From: CBDCXF01 sp965223755
GTDB taxonomy: Bacteria; Acidobacteriota; Thermoanaerobaculia; Multivoradales; JAHEKO01
Length of the DNA stretch: 64,000 nt
Assembly (NCBI GenBank): GCA_965223755.1
Contig: CBDCXF010000002.1
Location: 434,001 to 498,000, forward strand
Direction: 5' to 3'
Below are positions 16,709-25,599 of this stretch, piece by piece (the first letter of the stretch is position 1; the number at the start of each line of letters is the position of its first letter). The position numbers were made by a program, and so were the translations under genes. The notes under the pieces are model-generated. The model was not told the DNA's origin, searched no databases, and saw nothing but the letters and a program-made list of their open reading frames with translations.

Positions 16709-18187
16709 ATGCAGACAGAGACTCAACACCGGAAAGAGACGATGCCGGATACCACCGGATTGGACCTCAGGGATCTGGAGACCTGGGCTCCGGTCTACGA
16801 CTTCATCGATCTTGAGCGGCTAAACGGCAGGGTGGTCGAAGAGATGGAGAAATTTGGTGCTAGAACACCAAAGAGCCGTGAGCTCTTCAAGCGCGCCAAG
16901 CTGCATCTCTTGAATGGCGTGATCACCCAGTGGCATCACAACGACTGGCACCTGGAAACGCCGTTTTACGTCGAGCGTTCCAAGGGCAACCGGCTGTGGG
17001 ACGTGGACGGCCACGAGTACATCGATTTCTGCTTTGGGGATACCCCCGATATGTTCGGCCACGCGCCCGACGGACCGACGATGCGCAACACGGCCGCGGA
17101 ACTACAGCGGACCGGCGGCAACACACTTCTGACATCGGGAGACGCGGTGCGGGCAGCCGAGCTTCTCCAGGACCGGTTCGGCAAGCACATGGGTCTCAAG
17201 TACTGGTCGGTCGCCTTCTCGGCGAGCTACGCTAACGACTACGCGATCAAGATGGCCCGGACCATCACCCACAAGCCCAAGGTGCTGATGTTCAACTTTG
17301 CTTACCACGGCACCGTGGACGACACCATCAAACAGATGCCGGAGCCCGGAGTCATCGAACTCCGCTGCTCCATGGATGTCTTTCCCGGCCGCGACCTCTC
17401 GGAGACCACCGAGATCGTGGAATGGAACGATCTCGACGCGGTGGAAAAGGCTCTCGCCAAAGGCGACATCGCGATGGTTATCACCGAGCCGGTGTCGTCG
17501 AATTGCGGCTGGCGGTATCCGGCCGAAGGGTTTTGGGATGCGGTCTATGATCTTTGCCGTAAACACGGCAGCTATCTGTGCTTTGATGAGACCCACACCA
17601 TCTCAGTCGGCCACGAAGGCTACGCTGGGTTGTGGAAATTGAAAGCCGATTTCTGGACTTGCGGCAAGTCCATCTCCGGCGGTTTGCCGTGCGGCGTCTA
17701 CGGTTTCACCGAGGAAGTGGGCGCGAGATTCTCGCACGAGTTACACCACTGCACGGGCTTGCCAGGGGCCGGCACCTACGGCATCGGCACGCTCTCGACC
17801 GGCAACCACCACCAGATGTTCGGATTGCGCCACGCCTTGGAGGAGTTCTTCACGGAGGAAAACTTCGCGGCGATGACCGCCTCGATGAAGAGGTTGGTCG
17901 ACGGTTGCAACCAAGCGATCGACGACCGCGATCTGCCCTTCCGTGTCCTGCAGATGGGCAATCGTTGTTTCATCCAGTTTATTCCGAGTGTCAACAACAC
18001 TAAGGAGTCCGCCATGGCAACGGGCTACGGCGGTTACCACGAGTATCTGCTGTACCGCTCGCTGAACGAGGGTTTCATGATGATGCCCTATTTCAGCATG
18101 CTCATGACGTCTCCCCAGACGACTGAAGACGATGTCGACGCCTATGTCGAGTTCTTCGAACAGACCTTGAACAATATTCTCGGCTAA
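16709..18187 (+). CDS. Class III PLP aminotransferase (GSA-aminotransferase-like)
   Basis: A 492-residue fold-type I aminotransferase. The Schiff-base lysine is Lys320 in TCGKSISGGLPCG, and the PLP phosphate and ring contacts appear in SYANDYAIKMAR, FAYHGTVDD and CFDETHTIS. The usual acidic DE before the cofactor ring is present as FDET. Overall it resembles glutamate-1-semialdehyde aminotransferase relatives of unknown substrate, but it is longer than HemL and not in a haem setting. GAGGAG lies five bases before the ATG. It is the first gene of the long plus-strand operon, 13 bases before the TonB receptor gene. Confidence 0.88.
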   Translation: MQTETQHRKETMPDTTGLDLRDLETWAPVYDFIDLERLNGRVVEEMEKFGARTPKSRELFKRAKLHLLNGVITQWHHNDWHLETPFYVERSKGNRLWDVDGHEYIDFCFGDTPDMFGHAPDGPTMRNTAAELQRTGGNTLLTSGDAVRAAELLQDRFGKHMGLKYWSVAFSASYANDYAIKMARTITHKPKVLMFNFAYHGTVDDTIKQMPEPGVIELRCSMDVFPGRDLSETTEIVEWNDLDAVEKALAKGDIAMVITEPVSSNCGWRYPAEGFWDAVYDLCRKHGSYLCFDETHTISVGHEGYAGLWKLKADFWTCGKSISGGLPCGVYGFTEEVGARFSHELHHCTGLPGAGTYGIGTLSTGNHHQMFGLRHALEEFFTEENFAAMTASMKRLVDGCNQAIDDRDLPFRVLQMGNRCFIQFIPSVNNTKESAMATGYGGYHEYLLYRSLNEGFMMMPYFSMLMTSPQTTEDDVDAYVEFFEQTLNNILG

Positions 18188-18200
18188 TAAGGAGAAAAGC

Positions 18201-20567
18201 ATGCCCAAGGAAATAACGAGACTAACTTTTCATTTGGCTCTGGTATGCGGTCTCTTGCTGGCCGCTCCAGGCACGCTGGCGGCCCAGAACGAAGGCGATC
18301 AGGAGGAAGCCGCTGCTACTGAGGAATCGCCCGCTGAAGAGTCTTCGGCCGATGGAGTGGAGGCCGTCAGTGAGACCATTACGGTCACAGCGACCAAGCG
18401 CGAGCAGGCCCTCCACGATGTGCCGATCTCGGTCACGGTGCTGCCGGCCCAAGCGCTCGAAGACTTCGGTATCGAGGGCTTAGTCGAGGTGGAGAACGTG
18501 ACCCCGAACCTGAGAATCAACCAAGCGTTCGCAGGATATGCCCCCCAATACGCAATCCGCGGAGTCGGCGACCAAGCCAACACCGACGAAGTCAACAGCT
18601 CGCCCGTTGCCATTCATGTCAACGAAGTGGCCAATGCCTTCCCCATCGCCACCACGGACCACATCTTCGACATCGACCAAGTAGAGGTCCTGCGCGGACC
18701 TCAGGGCGATCTCTTCGGACTGAACACCACCGGCGGAACGATCAATCTGGTGACCGCGAAACCGACCTCTCAATTCCAGGCCTCGCTCTACACGGAGCTT
18801 GGCCGGTACGAATCTGCGAAGGTCGATGCCTTTGTCAGCGGCCCCATGTCGGAGACGACCTGGGGGCGGTTCGCCGTTTCCACGAGCCAGCGAGGCGAGG
18901 GTTGGCAGCAGCATGCGATCACCGGGGAGAAACATGGCGAGGAAGATCGAGGCGGCGCGCGCGCCAGTCTTCGGTATATCAAGAATCGCCTCTTGGCTGA
19001 TGTCGAAGGCCACTATGGCTGGGACCAATCGGATCTTCAAGCCAGCCGTCTGATCGAGCCGTTCTTCGATGTTTTCGGCCGCGAAATCCAAGCCGTCTCA
19101 GCCAGCGACCAAGTCAAGTGGAGCGACGGCCAGCCATTCGGTCTCGAAGGTATGGGCCGGCCCGGGAACGACAACGAGTCTCACGGACTCACCGCGAACA
19201 TCACGCACACCGGTGACAAGCTGTCGTTTACCTCGGTGACCGGCATCCAGAACTTCGATCGAGCATCTTGGATCGACGTCGATGGTGCCGAGGTCAAGGA
19301 CGGTGACAATGTCCGGTTTACGGATATTGAATCCTTCAGCCAGGAGTTCCGGCTGGCGTCTGTCACAGGGGAGACCTACTGGGTAGTTGGTACCAACTAT
19401 GCCGAAGACACCGTCGAAAACTTTTATATCTTTGATCAACCCGACAATCTGGCGTTCCCCGCTATTGGCGGCAACAACACCAAGCAGGATCGCGAAATGT
19501 TTGCCGTCTTTGCCCACGTGGAGACGCCGATCAACGATCAGTGGGGCGTCTCGGGCGGGGTGCGCTTCACGGACGAATCGCGCGACATCGTCTTGGACGG
19601 CACCAAGCTTCTGGAGGATCCGCTTGGCATTTTTGCCGGAATCTACGGTCCCGGGGATATCCTCACCGATTCCATCGTGAGTTGTTTCGTGTTCGGCGAC
19701 TGTACGCCGGGCTCTCCGTTCGTCGCATCGGTCAGCGACAGTGACTTCTCGGGCAAGGCGGTCCTGACCTACGCCCCCAACCCCGATTGGAACCTCTACT
19801 GGAGTGCGGCCCGAGGCTTCAAATCGGGTGGTTTCAATGACACCGCGGCATCTGTGGGCGAGCAGTTCGTCCCTTACGGGCCCGAAACTCTCAACGCGTT
19901 CGAATTCGGAGCCAAGGGCGGCAACTCCGACGGTTCTCTGCTCTGGAACAGCGCACTGTTTTTCTATGACTACGAAGATCAGCAGACCGGTGATTCCATC
20001 GTCGATCCGTTCTTCGGCGCGCTCGGAGCCATCGTCAACGTGCCCAAGTCGGAGATCCTGGGTCTGGAGACCGAGGTCAATTGGCGGGTTTCGCAAAGGA
20101 CAACGATCACCCAGTCGGTGGGCTTTAACAAAGGGGAATGGTCCGATTTTCAGGCCATCGATGCCAATGCCGTTCAGGCGCAGGCGGCCGACCCGAACTT
20201 CCCGGGCCTTTTTTCTCCAGTCTTTGTGGATCTATCCGGTCAGGACATCGGATTTCCCGAACTCCAATACAGCGGCACACTGGCTGTGGAGCAGCCTCTT
20301 TCGAACGACAAGAACCTCCGCTTCTTTCTCGACTACAACTATGAAGACAAAGCGCAGACGCCGGGCGAAGCGATCGTCCTACCGGCCTACTGGATCGTCA
20401 ACGCCAGACTTTCGCTGGCAGTCAACGACCGGTTCGAGATCGGCGTCTGGGGGCGCAACATTCTCGATGAGGATTACCTCAACTTTCAAGGCTTCTTCAA
20501 TTTCGGATTGGTGGAGGTCACCGGCATGCCGGCGACCTACGGGATCAGCCTGCGGATCAACAGCTAG
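18201..20567 (+). CDS. TonB-dependent outer-membrane receptor
   Basis: A 788-residue outer-membrane receptor. A signal peptide ends near residue 28 (GTLAAQ), followed by an acidic linker, a TonB box-like ETITVTATKR near residue 58, a plug domain (VEVLRGPQGDLFGLNTTGG, marking its end) and a 22-strand-type barrel that closes at the C-terminus with TYGISLRINS. It would import a bulky or scarce solute using TonB energy. No iron-uptake genes are nearby, and the catabolic neighbours suggest an organic substrate. It is followed by an 85-base gap, then the carboxylase genes. Confidence 0.95.
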   Translation: MPKEITRLTFHLALVCGLLLAAPGTLAAQNEGDQEEAAATEESPAEESSADGVEAVSETITVTATKREQALHDVPISVTVLPAQALEDFGIEGLVEVENVTPNLRINQAFAGYAPQYAIRGVGDQANTDEVNSSPVAIHVNEVANAFPIATTDHIFDIDQVEVLRGPQGDLFGLNTTGGTINLVTAKPTSQFQASLYTELGRYESAKVDAFVSGPMSETTWGRFAVSTSQRGEGWQQHAITGEKHGEEDRGGARASLRYIKNRLLADVEGHYGWDQSDLQASRLIEPFFDVFGREIQAVSASDQVKWSDGQPFGLEGMGRPGNDNESHGLTANITHTGDKLSFTSVTGIQNFDRASWIDVDGAEVKDGDNVRFTDIESFSQEFRLASVTGETYWVVGTNYAEDTVENFYIFDQPDNLAFPAIGGNNTKQDREMFAVFAHVETPINDQWGVSGGVRFTDESRDIVLDGTKLLEDPLGIFAGIYGPGDILTDSIVSCFVFGDCTPGSPFVASVSDSDFSGKAVLTYAPNPDWNLYWSAARGFKSGGFNDTAASVGEQFVPYGPETLNAFEFGAKGGNSDGSLLWNSALFFYDYEDQQTGDSIVDPFFGALGAIVNVPKSEILGLETEVNWRVSQRTTITQSVGFNKGEWSDFQAIDANAVQAQAADPNFPGLFSPVFVDLSGQDIGFPELQYSGTLAVEQPLSNDKNLRFFLDYNYEDKAQTPGEAIVLPAYWIVNARLSLAVNDRFEIGVWGRNILDEDYLNFQGFFNFGLVEVTGMPATYGISLRINS

Positions 20568-20652
20568 ATCGGTCTTCGATAGCCCACCGTTTCTTGGGTT
20601 TTACGCTGTGGCAACAGGCAGACCGAAGCAAGGAAGGAATCGCTAGAACGTC

Positions 20653-22818
20653 ATGAGTAGTCCAACTAGCAAGGAAAAGAACCGCAGTCCGCGCATCCTC
20701 GCAATCGATGCCGGCGGCACGATGACGGACACGTTCATCATCGACGAGGCCGGTCAGTTCGTCGTCGGCAAGGCTCAGACCACCCCGCAGGACGAATCGG
20801 AGGGCTTTTTTGCTTCGGCAGTCGATGCTCTAGACCAGTGGGGAATGGAGCTCGGCGACGCGTTCGGACAGATTCGTTCGGGTATTTATTCGGGCACCGC
20901 GATGCTCAACCGGCTCCTGGAGCGCAAGGGGCAGAAGGTGGGCATCATTGTCACCGCGGGCCTTGAGGATTACCTGCGCATGGAGCGGGCGATCCAGACC
21001 TATCTGGGCTATTCCTATTCCGACCGGCTGCATCTGGTCACCCACAAGCACAACGACCCCCTCGTGCCGCGTGATCGCATCGTCGGCGTGCGCGAACGCA
21101 TCAACGTCTTCGGAACGCCGGTGATCCCAATCTACCGGAACGAGGCGCGGGTGGCTGTGGAAGCACTCCTCGACAAGGAGGTCGAGGCGATCGTCGTCAA
21201 TATGGTTTACTCCTTCCGCAATCCTGCCCACGAAGAGGCGGTTCGCGAGATCGCCCAAGAGGTGATGAAGGAGCGCGGTGTCGAGGTGCCGCTTTACCTT
21301 TCTTCCGAGCTTTATCCATTGCGCGGAGACTTTCCGCGCCTCAACGCGACGCTACTCGAAGCTTACGCCGCCGAGCCCTCACGCCAGCAACTTCACAGGG
21401 TAAGACAGAAAACGAAAGACGTCGGAGCTCCGTTCGACATGCGGGTCATGGCCTCGCACGGGGGCACGATCTCAATCGACGCCCGGGAGCTGGCGCGGAC
21501 GATGATTTCCGGGCCGATCGGCGGCGTCGTCGGGGCACGCTACATGGCCGAGAAAATCGGTACAAAGAACGTTGCCTGCTCAGACATCGGCGGAACGTCC
21601 TTCGACATCGCGCTCATTACCGACGGCGATTTCGAGATCAAGAACGTCCCCGACATTGCGCGGATGCTGCTTAACATCCCTCTGGTGCAGATCGACTCGT
21701 TGGGCGCGGGGACGGGCTCCTACGTGCGCGTCAATCCGACCACCAACCGCATCGAGATCGGCCCCGACAGCGCCGGCGCCCGCATCGGAGTCTGCTACGA
21801 GGATGGTGGAGTCGAGACGACGACGATCACCGACTGCAATGTCGTCCTGGGCATTATCAACCCCGACTACTTTCTTGGTGGCGATGTGGAGATCTCGCGC
21901 GATCGAGCCATCGAAGCGGTCACCAAGCAACTGGCCGAGCCCCTGGGATTGGACGTGCACGCGGCGGCCGCGGGCGCGGTAGAGCTGTTCGAGGACAGCC
22001 TCAAGAACTCGCTGATGGGCCGCATCATCGGCAAGGGCTACGGAGCCGAGAACTACACGCTGCTTTCCTACGGCGGGGGCGGACCGGTTCACGTCGGTGG
22101 TTATAGCTCGGACCTCAATTTTGAGGACATCCTGATTCCCGCCTGGGCGCCCGGATTTTCGGCCTTCGGCTGCGCCTGCGCCGATTTCGAGTACCGCTAC
22201 GATCGTTCGTCAGACCTGCCGCTGCTGCCTACGGACACCGAGGAAGGCCGGATGGCTATCCTTGGGCTCCTCAACCAGAGCTGGGACAGCCTGGAGGAGC
22301 AGGTAGCGCAAGAGTTCGAAAAGAGCGGTGTGGAGCGCGAGGACATCACCTTCCGGCCATACATCCGGATGCAGTATTACGGCCAGTTGAACGACCTCGA
22401 GTTCCCGGTGCCGGTCAACCGGCTGAACTCGCCGGAAGATGTCGACAAGCTGATCCAGACCTTCGAGGATCTCTACGCCAAGATCTACTACTCGGCGGCC
22501 AAGACGCCCGAGTTCGGCTACATGATCACGCGCACAATTATGCTCGGCTCAGTCAAGGTGGAAAAGCCCGAGCTTCCGGACGAGGAGCTGCAGGGCGAGA
22601 CGCCGCCCGAAGAGGCGGCTAAGCCTTCGCGCCAGGTTTACTGGCGAGGCGAGTTCATGGACGCAGCGATCTACGAGCTGGACCGCCTGTGCGCCGGCAA
22701 CAAGATCGAGGGGCCAGCGATCGTCGAGTCGCCAGCATCGACCATGGTAGTGCCGCCGGGCCGCCGGGTCTTCCTCGACCGCAACCTGATCTTCCACATG
22801 AGCAACTCGGTCCAGTAG
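20653..22818 (+). CDS. Acetone carboxylase-like beta subunit (HyuA family)
   Basis: A 721-residue ATPase subunit of the hydantoinase/oxoprolinase/acetone carboxylase superfamily. The ASKHA-type nucleotide motif AIDAGGTMTDT is at residues 17-27 and a second phosphate loop CSDIGGTSFD lies near residue 312. The stretch EDYLRMERAIQTYLGYSYSD closely resembles acetone carboxylase beta subunits, more than hydantoinases. It would phosphorylate substrate and bicarbonate with ATP before carboxylation in the alpha subunit. Alpha and gamma follow directly. The gene order beta-alpha-gamma equals that of acx operons. Confidence 0.88.
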   Translation: MSSPTSKEKNRSPRILAIDAGGTMTDTFIIDEAGQFVVGKAQTTPQDESEGFFASAVDALDQWGMELGDAFGQIRSGIYSGTAMLNRLLERKGQKVGIIVTAGLEDYLRMERAIQTYLGYSYSDRLHLVTHKHNDPLVPRDRIVGVRERINVFGTPVIPIYRNEARVAVEALLDKEVEAIVVNMVYSFRNPAHEEAVREIAQEVMKERGVEVPLYLSSELYPLRGDFPRLNATLLEAYAAEPSRQQLHRVRQKTKDVGAPFDMRVMASHGGTISIDARELARTMISGPIGGVVGARYMAEKIGTKNVACSDIGGTSFDIALITDGDFEIKNVPDIARMLLNIPLVQIDSLGAGTGSYVRVNPTTNRIEIGPDSAGARIGVCYEDGGVETTTITDCNVVLGIINPDYFLGGDVEISRDRAIEAVTKQLAEPLGLDVHAAAAGAVELFEDSLKNSLMGRIIGKGYGAENYTLLSYGGGGPVHVGGYSSDLNFEDILIPAWAPGFSAFGCACADFEYRYDRSSDLPLLPTDTEEGRMAILGLLNQSWDSLEEQVAQEFEKSGVEREDITFRPYIRMQYYGQLNDLEFPVPVNRLNSPEDVDKLIQTFEDLYAKIYYSAAKTPEFGYMITRTIMLGSVKVEKPELPDEELQGETPPEEAAKPSRQVYWRGEFMDAAIYELDRLCAGNKIEGPAIVESPASTMVVPPGRRVFLDRNLIFHMSNSVQ

Positions 22819-22842
22819 GGCCGCACGTTAAAGGAGAGCGCA

Positions 22843-25068
22843 ATGAGCGTTGCAGACCTGAAAGAGGCGCCGGTGGCCAAGGGGATCGGCTGGGACGGCA
22901 AAACCGCCCGGCAGATGCTCGAAGAGTCCGAGCGGCGGTTCGCCGAGAGTGGCAGATATCAGGGCATCGAGAAGCTGGCGATCAAGGAGAACGACCCTAT
23001 CTTCTACGAGAAGATCTTTTCGCGGCTGCGCGGTGGCATGGTCAACGCACGCGAGACGGCGTTGAACATTTCCGCGTCCCCCATCGTACGCGAGATCGGC
23101 GAGCTGTGCTTCGCACTGTACACGCCTGAGGGCGACAGCATCACGCTATCAACCGGCATCATGGTGCACGTCCACACCATGTCGGACGCGATCAAGTACA
23201 TGGTCCGGAACGACTACGAAGAGAATCCGTGCATCCGCCCGGGCGATATTTTCGTCAACAACGACGCTTTCATCGGCGACGTGCACAACGCCGACGTCCA
23301 GGACATCATTCCGATCTTCTGGAAAGACGAGCTGGTCGGCTGGGCCGGAGGCGTGACCCACGTCATCGACGTCGGTGCGCCGCTTCCAGCGAGCATGCCG
23401 ATCGGGCCAATCCATCGTTACGAGGACGGGTTCATGCTGTCGTGCCAGAAGGTCGGCGAGCAGGGCCGCCTCAACCGCGACTACGAAGAGCGCTGCAAGA
23501 CAGCCGTCCGCCTACCGCTCTACTGGCTGCTCGACGAGCGCACCCGCATCGCCGGCTGCAAGCTCATTGAGGACACGGTGCACGAGACGATTCGCGAGAT
23601 CGGCATCGACACCTACAAACAGTTCATTCGCGAGGTGATCGAGGACGGTCGCCAAGCTTTCCAAAACCAGGTCAAGGCGATGACCATTCCGGGCAAGTAC
23701 TCTTTCCCGACTTTCACCGACGTCGGCTTTTCGATCAATAAGGGGAAGCTGCCCGACTACGCCGCCAAGGACACGATGATGCACGCGCCGCTCGAGGTCG
23801 AGATCGGCGGCAACGGCGAATTCGAGGTGTCCTTCGAAGGGGCCTCGAAGTGGGGCTACCACTCGTTCAACGCCCCTCCTTCGGCCATGCAAGGCGGATT
23901 GTGGGTGTTGATGACCCAGACGCTGATTCCCAACGACAAGGTCAACGACGGGGCGTACTTCGCCACCAAGCTCAACCTGCCCTATGGCTCCTGGTGCAAC
24001 CCGGACAACCAATTTTGCTCGGTGTCGATCGCGTGGATTTACCTGATCCCAGGATTCAACGGCGTCTTCCGCGCCCTGGCCACGGCTTTCGCCTCGCGTG
24101 GCTATATTGAGGAAGTCGTCGCCTCCTATCCGTTTACCGCCAACATGCTCCAGGGCGGCGGCGTCAACCACTACGGGCAAGAGGGCGCCTGGACCAACTT
24201 TGAGATGAGTTCCTGCGGCACATCGGCCGGATACATTAAGGACGGCGAGGCGACCTGCGCCGCGATGTGGAACCCCGAGGGCGACATGGGCGACGTCGAA
24301 GCCTGGGAGATTCTAGAGCCGTTGCTCTACTTAGGCCGGCGGATCCGCCCCAACTCGTTCGGGCCGGGCAAGTTCCGCGGCGGCTCCGGCTACGAATCCG
24401 TACGCATGGTCCACGGCACGGAGCAGCAGGACCTCTACAATCTCGGCGCCGGCCACGTATTCAACGTCAATGGTCTCTTCGGCGGCTACCCGGCGCACAC
24501 CATCTACCGGCATAGCGTCAAGGGCACCGACATGAAGGAGCGCATCGAGAGCCAGAAGCCCTATCCGGTCTCGAGCGGCGACCCGGAGAACACGGACTTT
24601 GACACCCTGGTCGAAGGAGAGGTGGTGCTTAAAGACCGGATGACCCTCCACACGCCCGACCCGCATGCCGAGTACGACCTCTACCTGAGTGTCCTCTCTG
24701 GCGGCAACGGTCTCGGCGACGTGCTGGAGCGCGATCCGGCGGCGATCGAGGCGGACTTGAACCAGGGCGACGTGCTGCCACGTTTCCTCGACAGCACCTA
24801 CGGCGCCGTGGCGTCGCAGGACGAGGACGGTCGCTGGACAGTTGACCGCGAGGCGACCGAGAAGCGCCGCAAGGAAAAACGCGCTGAGCGCCTCAAGCGC
24901 AGCGTACCGGTGACCGAGTGGATCGAGGCCGAAAAGGCTCGGGTGGAGTCCGCCGACTTCATCGAGCCGGTCAAGCAGATGTACCGCGAGAGCATGGAGC
25001 TGTCGCCGGTATGGGCCGAGCGCTACCGGGCCTTCTGGGGACTTTCCGACGACTGGCAGGCGGAATAA
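22843..25068 (+). CDS. Acetone carboxylase-like alpha subunit (HyuB family)
   Basis: A 741-residue catalytic subunit homologous to the manganese-containing alpha subunit of acetone carboxylase. Candidate metal ligands are kept: His and Asp in IGDVHNADVQD near residue 150 and His in GGVTHVIDVG near residue 175. The length is close to known AcxB proteins. It would join activated carbon dioxide to an enolate, making a 3-oxoacid. Real acetone use is unproven, since acetophenone and other ketones have related enzymes. GGAGAG precedes the start; the gap to the gamma gene is 18 bases. Confidence 0.88.
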   Translation: MSVADLKEAPVAKGIGWDGKTARQMLEESERRFAESGRYQGIEKLAIKENDPIFYEKIFSRLRGGMVNARETALNISASPIVREIGELCFALYTPEGDSITLSTGIMVHVHTMSDAIKYMVRNDYEENPCIRPGDIFVNNDAFIGDVHNADVQDIIPIFWKDELVGWAGGVTHVIDVGAPLPASMPIGPIHRYEDGFMLSCQKVGEQGRLNRDYEERCKTAVRLPLYWLLDERTRIAGCKLIEDTVHETIREIGIDTYKQFIREVIEDGRQAFQNQVKAMTIPGKYSFPTFTDVGFSINKGKLPDYAAKDTMMHAPLEVEIGGNGEFEVSFEGASKWGYHSFNAPPSAMQGGLWVLMTQTLIPNDKVNDGAYFATKLNLPYGSWCNPDNQFCSVSIAWIYLIPGFNGVFRALATAFASRGYIEEVVASYPFTANMLQGGGVNHYGQEGAWTNFEMSSCGTSAGYIKDGEATCAAMWNPEGDMGDVEAWEILEPLLYLGRRIRPNSFGPGKFRGGSGYESVRMVHGTEQQDLYNLGAGHVFNVNGLFGGYPAHTIYRHSVKGTDMKERIESQKPYPVSSGDPENTDFDTLVEGEVVLKDRMTLHTPDPHAEYDLYLSVLSGGNGLGDVLERDPAAIEADLNQGDVLPRFLDSTYGAVASQDEDGRWTVDREATEKRRKEKRAERLKRSVPVTEWIEAEKARVESADFIEPVKQMYRESMELSPVWAERYRAFWGLSDDWQAE

Positions 25069-25086
25069 GGAGCTTGAGGAGTCGAA

Positions 25087-25578
25087 ATGAGCAACTACGA
25101 TAAAGCCACGATCACCGACCTGATGGACGGCAAGCTCCCCTGGCCGCAGGTCAAGGAGATCATGTCGGCCTACAAGGACCCCGACCGCTTCAATAAGTAC
25201 ATCGAGATCCTGCAAGAGCGCGCCCCCTGGAACGACCAGATTATCCTTCCCCTGGGACCGCATCTCTACATCGTCAAGACCGCCGATGGCCGCTACATAA
25301 CCAAGTCGACCAGCGGTCACGAATACGGCGACTACCGCGAGAACTGGAAGCTCCAAGCACGCGTCTTCGCGCGCCGCACTGATGAGCATTATCAGGAGAT
25401 TTATCCCAAATTGATGCACGCGGTGCCGGAGTGGATGGAGCTGCGTGAGTACTACGATCCGATCGACGGCACCTTGCTTGAGATTGAGGCCGTTCCCCCG
25501 GGGTACCCGGTCGTGCATAGCTTCCAGCCGGATCTCGAAGTCTTCTACGAGCAGTGGCTGGGCCGGCCGCTCCCTTGA
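25087..25578 (+). CDS. Acetone carboxylase-like gamma subunit lacking the zinc cysteines
   Basis: A 163-residue protein that aligns along its length with the gamma subunit of acetone carboxylase (ILQERAPWNDQIILPLGP, then ENWKLQARV and PKLMHAVPEW). Known gamma subunits carry a zinc site made of CxCGH and CPxCG motifs. Here those stretches read TKSTSGHEYGD and YYDPIDGTLLE, and the whole protein has no cysteine. The fold is probably kept, but zinc binding is not. It closes the beta-alpha-gamma set; the acyl-CoA synthetase gene follows after 21 bases. Confidence 0.85.
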   Translation: MSNYDKATITDLMDGKLPWPQVKEIMSAYKDPDRFNKYIEILQERAPWNDQIILPLGPHLYIVKTADGRYITKSTSGHEYGDYRENWKLQARVFARRTDEHYQEIYPKLMHAVPEWMELREYYDPIDGTLLEIEAVPPGYPVVHSFQPDLEVFYEQWLGRPLP

Positions 25579-25599
25579 GCTGCTAGCTCAGACCCTCCG

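Noticed and set aside
16709..18187. Glutamate-1-semialdehyde aminotransferase HemL
   Set aside because: The PLP site is related, but the protein is longer, has a different N-terminus and sits in a catabolic operon without haem genes.
20653..25068. Naming the two large subunits hydantoinase HyuA/HyuB
   Set aside because: The superfamily fits, but the acetone-carboxylase-type gamma gene next to them and the beta-subunit stretch EDYLRMERAIQTYLG favour the carboxylase branch.
24331..25518. 395-codon minus-strand frame opposite the carboxylase alpha and gamma genes
   Set aside because: It is antisense to two well-conserved genes; such long frames are expected from GC-rich codon bias.
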